From Icerya purchasi (taxonomy: Eukaryota > Arthropoda > Insecta > Hemiptera > Monophlebidae), in contig CM077115.1 in NCBI GenBank assembly GCA_039619475.1, forward strand, positions 515,240,815-515,304,814: a DNA stretch of 64,000 nt. Reading direction: 5' to 3'. The notes beneath the pieces are model-generated. The model was given only the letters and a program-made list of their open reading frames with translations, had not been told where the DNA came from and did no database searches. Both the position numbers and the translations under genes were made by a program. Positions 39,803 through 49,570 of the stretch are shown piece after piece. The first letter of the stretch is position 1; every line of letters starts with the position of its first letter.

Positions 39803-39852
39803 GGCCCCTGCGCAAGGATGACACGCAAAATCGTGAAGCGTTCCACATTTTT
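39746..39852 (+). ncRNA. U6: U6 spliceosomal snRNA gene, copy 1
   Basis: Full-length U6 snRNA of about 107 nt. It has the 5' stem-loop with UUCG tetraloop, the ATACAGAGAAGATTAGCATG block that contains the ACAGAG box and the U4-pairing region, the AGC catalytic triad, CCCCTGCGCAAGGATGACAC (internal stem-loop) and the 3' stem ending GAAGCGTTCCAC. A run of six T provides Pol III termination. It is identical to the copy at 40645-40751 throughout the RNA. Whether both are transcribed cannot be told. Confidence 0.95.
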
Positions 39853-40644
39853 TACAGTAGTTCATTTTATAAAAATATTGGTATTTAAAATTTTTTTTAA
39901 ACAACCAAAATTTTTACTAATTTTTAGTTTTTCTTAACAGTTTATCTAAAGCGGAGTTAATAAACAAGTTATATTTTTATATAAAACAATATCAAGGTTA
40001 TTAATTTAAGTCTTAAATGTAGAATTCTTTAAATAATTCTTTGGATTTCATAAATGAAGTATTTTCATTTTTGACTATCAAAATTAGACCGCTAATTATG
40101 GTTCAAAAGTATTTTTATATTTAACATATTTTATTTAGAATATTTCAATGGCTAATTATACATCCAAATAAAATCAATCAAAGTTTTAAATTTAAAAAAT
40201 AATATATATTAAATGAATATTAAGGAATGTAGTTCATTTTTTTCTTATTATTATATGTTGTTGCAAAATTTATCCAAATAATTTAAAATATTGTTGCTTT
40301 TATTCTAAAAGGTAAACTGAGTAAAAAGGTATTATTGATTAAATTATATCTATTAACTTGTTCTTTAAATTATATTCTAAATATATTTTTCTTCTTAATA
40401 TAATTTAAAGTTGTCAATAATACAATCTAAAAAAGACTGTGCTACTAATTATTTTGTAATCTTTTAACAACAAACCGATATTTAATAAAAACTTTATTCA
40501 GTGTGTTTTATATTCATGCTGAGTTACTCTTTTAAATAATTACTGATGTAACTAAAATTTGAAATCTGGAGTAGTTTGTTAAAAAAAAAAAATTAGAATA
40601 AATTTTGGTAGTTTATAATGAAAATTTTCTAAGAACTGTAAAAA

Positions 40645-40694
40645 AAAAATGTGGAACGCTTCACGATTTTGCGTGTCATCCTTGCGCAGGGGCC

Positions 40695-40736
<42 letters not shown>

Positions 40737-40751
40737 CGCCGAAGCGAACAC
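40645..40751 (-). ncRNA. U6: U6 spliceosomal snRNA gene, copy 2 (inverted)
   Basis: Second full-length U6 gene, on the opposite strand and facing copy 1 with about 0.8 kb between their 3' ends. The RNA sequence matches copy 1 base for base. A ten-T terminator follows (40640-40649). Both copies continue ACAGT after the T run, so the duplication included some 3' flank. Confidence 0.95.
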
Positions 40752-40760
40752 AATGTTAAT

Positions 40761-40801
40761 ATGTGTAGAAGTTGTAATAGTCACATCATATTTTTTATAT
40801 T
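40761..40801 (-). promoter_or_regulatory. Candidate U6 upstream promoter block, copy 2
   Basis: Counterpart of the block at copy 1, with one base deleted and a few substitutions. Its PSE-like core ends 11 nt before the RNA start, the same spacing as in copy 1, while the 11 intervening bases differ completely between the two genes. Confidence 0.5.
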
Positions 40802-41098
40802 CCCTCTTAAATGTATGTGAGCTTAAAATACTATTTGTACAACCCACTTTTAACTTCTTAACATATATGTTACTAATTGAAACTGGAAATTTTATGATAC
40901 ATCTATATTTTCAAGTTTGGAGAATAGAGAAAGAACATTTTTGAAATTAATACATACATTATGTAAATATTGTAGCTACAAATTACATTAGGAAGAGGAT
41001 TTAAAAATAACTGTAACTTTATTAAACTAATTTTAAAATATATTCTACAATTAGATACTAATTATTATTGTTATAAATTAATTAGATAACAATAACTG

Positions 41099-41168
41099 TT
41101 ATAGTCCGTTCAATGAAAATGTGCCGATGCAAAAAAGTCGATATAAATGGATATTTATTATCCACTTA
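41099..41168 (+). mobile_element. Half copy of the palindromic MITE
   Basis: TTATAGTCCGTTCAATGAAA, ATGTGCCGATG, AGTCGATATAAATGGATAT and TTATCCACT match one arm of the palindrome at 46565-46701. The second arm is missing; sequence becomes unrelated after TCCACTTACC. Confidence 0.8.
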
Positions 41169-41625
41169 CCCCCGCACCATAAAAATTCTGAAGTGTTGAC
41201 AATGGTAATTATGGTTTTAAGTTAAAATTAATTGTTCATTTAAATCATAGGAGGTTCATTTTTTGTGGTTTTAGTTCATTTAATTAATATCATTTTTAAT
41301 AATAGGAATTATTAAAATTCAATTGTGCTTTTAATATTCATTTTAATTTGATTAGTTTTTGCTTAGAATTATTTTAAATAGCAATAACAAACTTTAGATT
41401 AATTATAGATGATTGAAAAAATGAAATAAATTAGAACATGAAAAATTAATACCATCACAACACTTAAAAATTCAAACAGAATTTGTATATTTAGTAATTA
41501 AATTTTTTTTAAATAAATTATGCTTAGTTAACAGATTACGATATTATAATAAATTTCAAGTGAATACACTTGTAATCCTGTAATAATAATTCCCGGTTTT
41601 TTATATCTCAGAATATTATAGAATT

Positions 41626-41705
41626 GCCGTCGTGATGGCCTAGTTGCTAAAGCGCTTGGCTTCTGTTGCAGAGGTCTCGGGTTCGGTCCCGTGCCACGAT
41701 AAAAG
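41626..41705 (+). mobile_element. tRNA-like sequence, SINE family 2 or tRNA pseudogene
   Basis: A tRNA-like unit with A box TGGCCTAGTTGC, B box GGGTTCGGTCCC and a short matching acceptor stem (TCGTG with CACGA). The anticodon stem does not pair well, so a functional tRNA is unlikely. A sister copy lies at 51635-51706. Confidence 0.65.
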
Positions 41706-41865
41706 TTATTACGAGAAATTAAAATTAAATAACCGCTAGTAGAATTGTATGGAAGCCAATGGCAAGCCACCATGTATACCATCATACGCGCGTTAATCGA
41801 TGTAGGCAGACACATACGCGGGACTGCGATTGCAATCAGTTTTGAGTGTAGTCATACGTCTACAT

Positions 41866-42134
41866 TAGTGATGTGCGATTTCGAAATGTTTTTACAATCG
41901 TCAAAAAAACAATCGAATGATTTTCATTCGAATGATTGTTGTGAATACGAATGAATTATTCGATTAAAAACCGGAACTATCCGAACACAAACGAATGAAG
42001 TATTCGTTAAACATCGCCTAGATTCTTTCGAGAGAAATAACATTTCGAATGCAACTACGGAACAATCGAATGCATTTAAAGTCATCGAACAATCGAATAA
42101 TTCGAATAGAACATTTCGAAGTCGCCCATCACTA
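41866..42134. mobile_element. Non-autonomous hAT MITE with target-site duplication
   Basis: A 269-bp element with inverted ends TAGTGATGTGCGATTTCGAA and (reverse complement) TAGTGATGGGCGACTTCGAA. The flanks are GTCTACAT (41858-41865) and GTCTACAC (42135-42142), an 8-bp target duplication with one mismatch, which is the hAT hallmark. The interior is rich in repeated ATTCGAAT/ATTCGATT motifs, usual for subterminal transposase sites. No coding capacity. Confidence 0.85.
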
Positions 42135-42142
42135 GTCTACAC

Positions 42143-43305
42143 CATCCTCTTCATTAGCGTCGCATATTATAACTATTACCATGAAAACTTCTGGCGGCAG
42201 CAGGTATAAATGCATCTCCCAATTTGCCTGAACTGGAGATTAAACCAACTTATCATATCAGGTAGTTGCTTACACGCAGCAGTAGGTTGATACGGGCATA
42301 TCGTGATCGTGTGATACATATATGATATTGTGTTTATTTTTGAAGTTTTCATTCTCTTGTTCATTAATACTTCTAAATCTTTTCAAAATTTCTGATTTCC
42401 TTCTTTTTCCAGTTTTATCTTAATTTACTTTATCCTTTTTTTCTTTAATCGGACATTTTTGTTTCATTCTTTCTAAAAATAATTCTTTTCAGCACTCTTG
42501 TTTATACATGTAATATATTCCACTTGTTCCAATTTTTTAACATTTAACAAAAAAAAAAAAAAAACGACCATCAGCAGTGATGAAGAATTGGTCATTCTTT
42601 CAAATTTGGGATCAAGAACAGGTATAAAAAACTTCAATAAGCAAAATAAAATTATAATTGCAAATGTTTATAAGTTTTTTCAGAATTTAACTGATTACTC
42701 AAAATTGGGATAAATTCGGTTAAGCGTTCTCTATTATTTTTTACGAAGAATGCAACGGAATTTTTAATATTTGCTACCGGGAATGTTATTTATATTTATT
42801 CAGATATCAGCATTTCAGTTTCCTTATCGGTTAACCCTCTTTTATTATTTTGTTGTTTTAATGCAAATTGAATTTAATAATTCTATACGAAACAATTGAT
42901 GCTTGAGCGGCAGTAAAAAATATACATATGTCCGGGTTCTGCATTGAGCGACGCCGCTATACGCAGCAATGTAAAAACGTAATATTTCCGTCAGTGATAA
43001 GCCTATAAATGGCACTATGAAGACTTAAATTATTTTTTATTTGAATTTACATTTCCACGGTAATTAATAATACTTTGTGCCAAAAAATTAACTTTTTTCG
43101 AATTTAACGTTTCCATGGCAAATTAATGATAGTTTAATTCAATCACGTTTTTGATATCGCTAATAATTATCTATAGAGACATTTTTTTACGTTTTTTGAT
43201 GAATACTCAGTTTGTGTTCATGAATTTTTATGGGCACTTCTATGGTACTACTATTGACTGACTACACTTTGTATTGAACAAGGAATCGTCAAAATCCGTC
43301 CACAT
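42143..43305. other. No gene recognised
   Basis: AT-rich DNA with a minor imperfect duplication (TTTCCACGGTAATTAATAAT and TTTCCATGGCAAATTAATGAT-like) at about 43045-43130. Confidence 0.5.
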
Positions 43306-43400
43306 GGGCACGAATTATGCGCGAACAAACATTAAAAAAAAACATACGCAACGAGCATATAACTTCCTTCTTTGTGAAGCTGGTTAAAAATAAAACTAGT
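43306..43400. repeat. Dispersed repeat, copy 1
   Basis: Shares CGAACAAACATTAAAAAAAA, ACATACGCAACGAGCATATA and the following TTT-rich stretch with 57925-58010. Class unknown. Confidence 0.55.
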
Positions 43401-43921
43401 TTATTACGTTAAATATATGGGGAAATAGCGAAAGTTACAAAAGAAATGTAAATGCGGGGAAAAGCAAAGCTATAATTTCAATTGAAGAAAACATAAATTT
43501 AATAAATTTATTTATATGAACAAGTTTTGCAGTGATTAGCTTTGAGAACTCACGTGACGTTTTATTAAAGTCGTCAATACTTTGCAAGTTTTTTGCTTAC
43601 TTGTTTATTCTTTTTATAAAAAAGCATGTCTTTTTTATCATAATTGTACGTTGACTTATATTTATGTCATTCCGTTCGTGTATTTACATATTTGAATATG
43701 CAACAAATGTTATATTTCATGAAAACAGTTAAATAGACAACTTTTAACTGAATTTAATTCTAAAAATTATATAAAGATCTATTACCATAAAGTTTTTCTA
43801 GAGTACCTTAATTAGTTTAAATATTCGATATATCTCAGTTGATAATGCATTTTTGGTGCAGTACATAAAATGAAACTACTATTTTTTATTTGTTTTTATT
43901 GTAGTGTTCAAATGTTGCATG

Positions 43922-45865
43922 CACCGGGGGTTCCCAAAATGTGCTCCATTGTGCCTTGGTGCGCCGTACAAAACACAGAGGGGCGCCGTGAGGCGATTCT
44001 TTATACCGTGTTATTATCAGCTGGCGTAATTTACGTTCCAGTTAAATCTGTACATTTTAATAAGCAGAGCAGATTACATTTTCGGTACCATACCGCCGGC
44101 CGCCGCGGTGATGATGATCGTAAACGATCGGCGCCGCAGCGGGTAGCAGCAACTCTGGAATTTAATACTGTCATCAAATATTTCAATATCGGTTTTTATC
44201 CAAAAGCGATACCGTTTACGATTTTTAATGCGGTTATAAATTCCAGATCTACTTCATTTTATTTGGGTGTCTGTTGATCACTTTTAGAAAGTTGTTTTAT
44301 CATGGTAACTATTTTATTTTTGACTTATTTCAAAACATTGTTTGGTTTTATTTTAGTTGTTAGTTTAGCATAGTTAGATTTAAATCAAAACAATTTCCTG
44401 TAGACAGTAAGTAATAAAAATTTTATAACATTAATTTTGGAAAACCCCGTTAAATGCAATACCATTTAGTAGAATTGTGTAAACATTTGTTTTCGGTTTT
44501 GTTTTGATTGTGTCGCTTTCATCAAAAGTCTTGCGCAAAATGGACAAATTTTTATTAAATAAACAAGTAGGTAGTTCAAGTGATAATGAAAACAAGTAGG
44601 TAGTTCAAGTGATAATGAAAACAAGTAGGTAGTTCAAGTGATAATGAAAAGCCATCTACAAGTGGTGGGGAAGCAAAAAAGGGGAAATATTGCAAATACG
44701 ATGATAGCTATTTGGATTTTGGTTTTACTTCAATAGAAATAAATAATGAAGAAAGACCATAGAGTGTACTTTGTTTGAAAATTTCATCATCCGAAAGTAT
44801 GCTTCCAAGTAAGTTAAAAAGACATCTTGAAACCATTCGCCCAACTATGGTTAAAAAATCGCGTGATTTTTTTAACGGGAGATTACAAAATTTAACAAAA
44901 ACTAAAAACGTTTTTACTCAACAAGCTTCAATACCTAACAACGTACTGTTAGCATCATTTAAGGTGGCATACAGAGTGGCAAAATTCAAAAAACCTCATA
45001 CTATTGCAGAAGAGCTTATTCTACCAGCTGCTCTCAATATGATGAATATTATGGTAGGAGAATCGGCGGCAAAATTAATTTCCAAAGTACCCTTATCTAC
45101 TAACACTATCAGTCGAAGAATCCATGATATAGATGAGGATCTCAATTACCAATTAATAGAAAAAATGAAAGACAAGGAATTTAGTCGTGCAAGTTGATGA
45201 GTCTACTGACATTAATAATGATGCACATCTTATTTGTTATGTATGCTTTTTGGCTGACAAAGTTATCGTTGAAGAACTTTTATTCTGCAAAAGCATTACC
45301 ATTAGTGCAAAGGCTCAAGACTTGTTTGAAATTCTTGACAAGTTTACAGAAAGTGGTTTGGATTGGTAGAAGTGTATTGGTGTATGTACTGGTGGTGCTC
45401 GATCAATGTCTGGCAGGTATGGAAGAATGCAAGCGCTTATTCGTAAAAAAGGACCGCATGCTATATGGACCCATTGCATCATCCATAGGGAAGCGCTTGC
45501 GTCAAAGTCAATGGGCTCTGAATTGAACCGAGTACTAGAAATTGCCATTGACATAGTAAATTATATAAAAACTAGGCCGCTAAAAGCAAGACTTTTTAAA
45601 ACACTATGTATAGATATGGGAGCTGAACACACGGCCCTGCTATATTCCTGCAGTTCACGATGACTTTCATGTGGAAATGTCTTACTTCGTGTGTTTGAAT
45701 TACATGAAGGAATTCACACATTTTTACAACAAGAATATCATGCAAACTCCAAATACTTTGCTGAACCAGATTTTTTGCTAAAACTAGCATATTTGCGCAA
45801 TATATTTGACAAATTAAAAACTTCAGAAAAATGTCCATTAAAATTTAATAATATAAAGTGATTAA
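43922..45865 (+). pseudogene. BED-finger/hAT transposase pseudogene (ZBED5/SCAND3-like)
   Basis: Remnant of a hAT-superfamily transposase of the ZBED5-like group. A hAT-like end (GGGGGTTCCCAAAATGTG) starts near 43922. ATG at 44540 opens MDKFLLNKQVGSSSDNENK. A perfect 29-bp triplication breaks the frame. The BED-finger region (YLDFGFTSIEINNEERP, then SVLCLKISSSESMLPSKLKRH) has a TAG where the family has Gln, the first zinc Cys changed to Ser, and the last zinc His lost. The transposase domain follows: LPAALNMMNIMVGESAAKLI; a +1 frameshift at about 45190; VDESTDINNDAHLICYVCF, containing the usual catalytic-region DEST; a TAG at 45367; CIIHREALASKSM; a TGA at 45661 in place of Trp; and RVFELHEGIHTFLQQEYHA to 45861. 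The C-terminal dimerisation part is missing. Clearly dead; not a domesticated gene. Confidence 0.88.
44562..44648 (+). repeat. Three perfect 29-bp tandem repeats
   Basis: The unit starts AACAAGTAGGTAGTTCAAGT and repeats exactly at 44562, 44591 and 44620. As 29 is not a multiple of three, the extra copies put a TAG in frame near the start of the transposase pseudogene. Confidence 0.95.
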
Positions 45866-46564
45866 ATTAAAAGCAATAATTATATTGTAGTGTTTTAATT
45901 CGAATATTAAGTAAATCAATTTACAATTAATTACAAAATCTAACCTAAAAAAAAAAAATTATTATACTTTAGTAAAACATTAATTATTTAATTTTTTGTA
46001 CAAGATATTTAATTTTGATCCTACATAAATATATAAATGTACTATTAGGTCTTATATAAAATAATACAAAAGTTTGGAACAAGTACAGCGTTATTTATAA
46101 ATCTAATATGCATCAATTTTTGTTGTTTCAATATTTGTAACATTTATATGGAGTTCAATTTTTAGTCTATATTAATAACCTAAATATTTAACTTGTTGCC
46201 GATTAAGTATCACTTTATTACATAATAAACTTTGTTAACACAACAGTGGCGGATCCATGGGGGAGGGGGCAAAGAATCATAGCCTCTATGAAAAAATTTG
46301 TTATAACAGAGAAATTTAATTTATACTATAAAAGATTTGTATAAATGTTACCTATGGATTTAATTATAACTAATAGTTAATACTGTTTTCTAGTAAAACT
46401 GTTAATGTTACGTTTTTATTTTATTTTAAATCCAACTGTCATTGATCTTTTGCTTTTCATATTAATTTTTAATTTTTATTTTGTAATGTAAATGAAAATA
46501 GTTCACTGAGAAATATATATATTTTTTGTACTTGCCTACGAACAAAGAAATCGGATCGGATTAC

Positions 46565-46701
46565 TTATAGTTCGTTCAACGAAAATGTGCCGATGGAAAA
46601 AGTCGATATAAATCGATATTTATGATCCACTGTTAGTGGATAATACATATCGATTTATATCGACTTTTTCCATCGGCACATTTTTGCTGAACGGACTATA
46701 A
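46565..46701. mobile_element. Palindromic MITE, 137 bp
   Basis: Nearly perfect palindrome: TTATAGTTCGTTCAACGAAA at one end and, reverse-complemented, TTATAGTCCGTTCAGCAAAA at the other. Both arms hold ATGTGCCGATGGAAAAAGTC and GATATAAATCGATAT; the centre is CACTGTTAGTG. A half copy lies at 41099-41168. The superfamily is unassigned. Confidence 0.88.
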
Positions 46702-46925
46702 CAAAAATAAACAAGAAGTAAAGTCCAATAAAAATACTATCTTTATTATTCAAATTCTTAACTACTATTTTAGCTAGAATTTTATAATTTTTTTATTTTT
46801 TACCTGAAAAACAAAATTTAAATTAAATTATAATTATTGTATTTTTAAAACATTTTTAAATTTCTAAAGAGGTCGTTATTTGATTTTCTTTATGAAACAA
46901 CATTTTTCTCAAATCTACTGCCTAC

Positions 46926-48259
46926 TAGAGATGGGAAAAGTAACTCATTGCAGTGAGTGACTCTTTTGAATCTGACTCAGTAAATTGATTGTATACAATC
47001 AGTAACTCAGTAACTCAGTTGACTCAGTAAATCAATTAAAACATTTAACTCTGAATTATTCACTGAGTAATTTTCATCCACGACAATGAAACGGTAAAGA
47101 AGCGTATGATTATAGCCGAAATTATTCTCAAGCAGTTTCAATTATAGGGTTTTCAGCTGACAGGTTTAGAAGTCATTTTTGTTTACATTTTAATAACCGG
47201 GTATCATTTTTTTTAAAAATAAACATATTATGCAGTATTACAGAGAAACGTGCAAATTGGCTAAAGTTAATGGTTAGTATCGTTTATTGTGTAAAAATAA
47301 ATAAGAAAAATAACTGGTAGTATTATTAATTATAATTGTATTAATTTATACTTTGTGTCAAATTTGTTTTTATTATAAAAGCTACTGTATATCATTTAAA
47401 TTAACATTTGTAGAAAAAATAAAAGCGATGAATTAAACTTTAGCGACGTATTACTTTTTTAAAGAACTTTCTTTATAAATAACGAAAGATTAAAAAAATG
47501 TAATACAAACAAAATTAAAAGTAGAATTTAAAAAAACTAATTATGATGTTTAGTTAGTTATGAAACTGTAATTGCAAAGGAATGTTTAAAACTAAAGAAA
47601 TATTTTATTATATTCTGAATTTTGAATAATTTTAATATTAACTAAAATGAACTTTAGTTACTAATACACAGTATTTTGAGTGGTAAAGTTAATTTCTATA
47701 ACAAATTCTAATTATCACTGGAAGTAAGGAAGTTTGTAAAAATTTTGTTAGAAAACAATTGATCTAATATTTTATAAAACTTGTGAAATATTTAATTGTG
47801 TAATATATTTATATATTAAGTAATAATCATTTTATATATTTGAAGGTGTTAAATATGCAGATAAAAAAAACGGATCGTTAAAGCAAGTGTTTGAAGTTAA
47901 ACAACTTCATATTTGGAATTAGAAGCTAATTAACAGGCTGTTTAAATTGTTTTAACAACAAATTCTAAATTTGTTCAGTTTTTTTGAGACTAATACAGCA
48001 AAGTAGTAATTATTAAAGCACTTAGAAAATTCTTATTAGTTGTTGTTTTGTAAATTAAAATTTCTTTGTAAATTAAACATCTGTTATAATCATAGATCAC
48101 AGGGCAATTTGTTTTAATTCTGTAGACTACTGAATTAGTGAGTCAAAAGAGTTACTGAGTTACTGAGTTATCTTTATTCATATTACTGTTTCGAATCTAT
48201 AGAATCAGTAGAAAGATTCGAATCTTTGGTTCGAATCAGTACTGAGTTACACACCTCTA
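46926..48259. mobile_element. Non-autonomous hAT element, 1,334 bp, with 8-bp TSD
   Basis: The ends are TAGAGATGGGAAAAGTAACTC and, reverse-complemented, TAGAGGTGTGTAACTCAGTA. The 8-bp target duplication CTGCCTAC is perfect (46918-46925 and 48260-48267). Both ends carry clustered AGTAACTC/GAGTTACT motifs, as expected for transposase-binding sites. The interior is AT-rich and has no transposase frame, so movement would need a transposase supplied in trans. Confidence 0.85.
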
Positions 48260-48438
48260 CTGCCTACTGTTGAAGATACTACATAATTACATAATCCCCC
48301 TTCTCCCAATGTCTCTTTAGATCCGTCCTTGCATACAGAAACTTATATTAAAATGAAAACAAACGATTAAAGATAAAATTAAAAGACTGAATAAAAATTC
48401 AATAATTTAATCACAAACAATTATTTCCTGGCTCATCT

Positions 48439-48600
48439 AACTCGCTTCAATGAGCAGTCGAAAAAAACACATTTTACATTTCACATTCCTCGCTGCAATG
48501 GGCAACGGGCCTAAAGGGCAAACCATTGCAGCGAGGAATGTGAAATGTAAAATGTGGAATGTGAAATGTGTTTTTTTCGAACTGCTCATTGCAGCGAGTT
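48439..48600. repeat. Long hairpin (inverted repeat, 63/78-bp arms, 21-nt loop)
   Basis: The left arm (48439-48501) and right arm (48523-48600) pair almost completely: AACTCGCTTCAATGAGCAG at the left end against AACTCGCTGCAATGAGCAG in the reverse complement, then CGAAAAAAACACATTT, TTTACATTTCACATTCCTCG and CTGCAATGG. The right arm carries an extra ~15-bp duplicate of ACATTTCACATTCC-type sequence. The loop is GCAACGGGCCTAAAGGGCAAA. The open frame across it is an artefact of the palindrome. Confidence 0.85.
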
Positions 48601-49099
48601 CGCGGAGCGAGGAAATAAAGAAGCAACTAAAATATGACGTTTGGAGCAGTGTTGTTTATTATAGTGAAAATGCCATTGTATGTGGGACGTGCTTTATTAT
48701 AGAGAAAATGCCACTGTACGTGACGTAGCCCAACTTTTTTCGAACCGACATCAGAATGGTAAAAATATTAGTCCATGGGTGCCAAACAAAAGCTAAATCA
48801 AATTAGAAAAAGCAAAAGCAAATTATTTTTACTTTTAATTTACCGAATGGTGTTTAGCGTATATTTCTTTGCTAAGAAATCGTATAGATAGCAGCACAAG
48901 GTATATAGTAAACTTTATATTCCTATCCGTGATTATTATTGCCGCGTAAAGCAGTCATAATTGTTTGTATAACACTTTTTAGCAGCTGGTTTTGCTGTTC
49001 CATCATGTTTGAGAAAATTATTTTTATTTAATTTAGAAATGTATGTAACATGACTGCTGTAACATTGTCAGGATGCATCTTTTTGGAGTTAATATTAGG

Positions 49100-49570
49100 A
49101 GTCGTATTTCTTTGTTGTTCTAGCCCCTGGTGTACAATTTGTGCGTAAGTAACTGTATTGGATGGTTGTTAATTTATAGTCTCATGCCTCACTGTTTGGG
49201 GCACTCTATTTGGAATATTCAACAAGTTCATATTGTCTTTGTTTTTATTTTTAAGTCTCCCGTTTTGTCTAATCAATAGGAGTTTTCGATAAATATCGCA
49301 TCCTTTATAGTTGGATGGATGACTACCATGACAATTTGTGCATTTAGGACCTTGATCTTGCTTTTTATCACAGTTTTCTGAGGAGTGATTTTCACAACAC
49401 CTGACGCAGACATATTCTCTGTTGCAATATGCCTTGGCGTGCCATATCTCTGGCATCTAAAACACTAGGGTATAGTATTTTCCTTACGTGGAGTTATTTA
49501 GAAGAACCAGAACAAAACGGAAATGTGCATGGAGGTGATGTTCTCCAAAATATTAGAGTAGACTGCCTTG
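49100..49570 (-). mobile_element. Jockey-type LINE ORF1 (Gag-like) fragment
   Basis: Minus strand. An open stretch at 49456-49169 encodes HAKAYCNREYVCVRCCENH, then SENCDKKQDQGPKCTNCHGS and HPSNYKGCDIYRKLL. These are CCHC zinc knuckles of the ORF1 protein of jockey/I-type LINEs (consensus GHxxxxCxxxxxCxxCGExH...C..C.G.HxAxYxGC). The first knuckle is broken by a one-base frameshift near 49450, where CFRCQRYG sits in another frame. ORF2 is not adjacent. Confidence 0.8.

Larger units (their letters stand above)
46244..48331. mobile_element. Possible outer DNA transposon holding two nested insertions
   Basis: The left end CAGTGGCGGATCC and the reverse-complemented right end CAAGGACGGATCT match at 9 of 13 positions, and both are followed by a G-rich GGGGGAGGGGG/GGGAGAAGGGGG stretch. 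No target duplication is seen. Removing the nested MITE (46565-46701) and hAT element (46926-48259 plus one TSD copy) leaves about 0.6 kb of non-coding sequence. Confidence 0.45.

Noticed and set aside
41626..41705. A functional tRNA gene
   Set aside because: A and B boxes are present, but the anticodon stem does not pair and a second diverged copy exists, which favours a SINE or pseudogene.
43870..44277. 135-codon open frame on the plus strand
   Set aside because: It overlaps the hAT-like end and the 5' untranslated part of the transposase relic, and has no recognisable domain.
48450..48728. 92-codon open frame on the plus strand
   Set aside because: It runs through a long palindrome; the reading is a product of the repeated arms.
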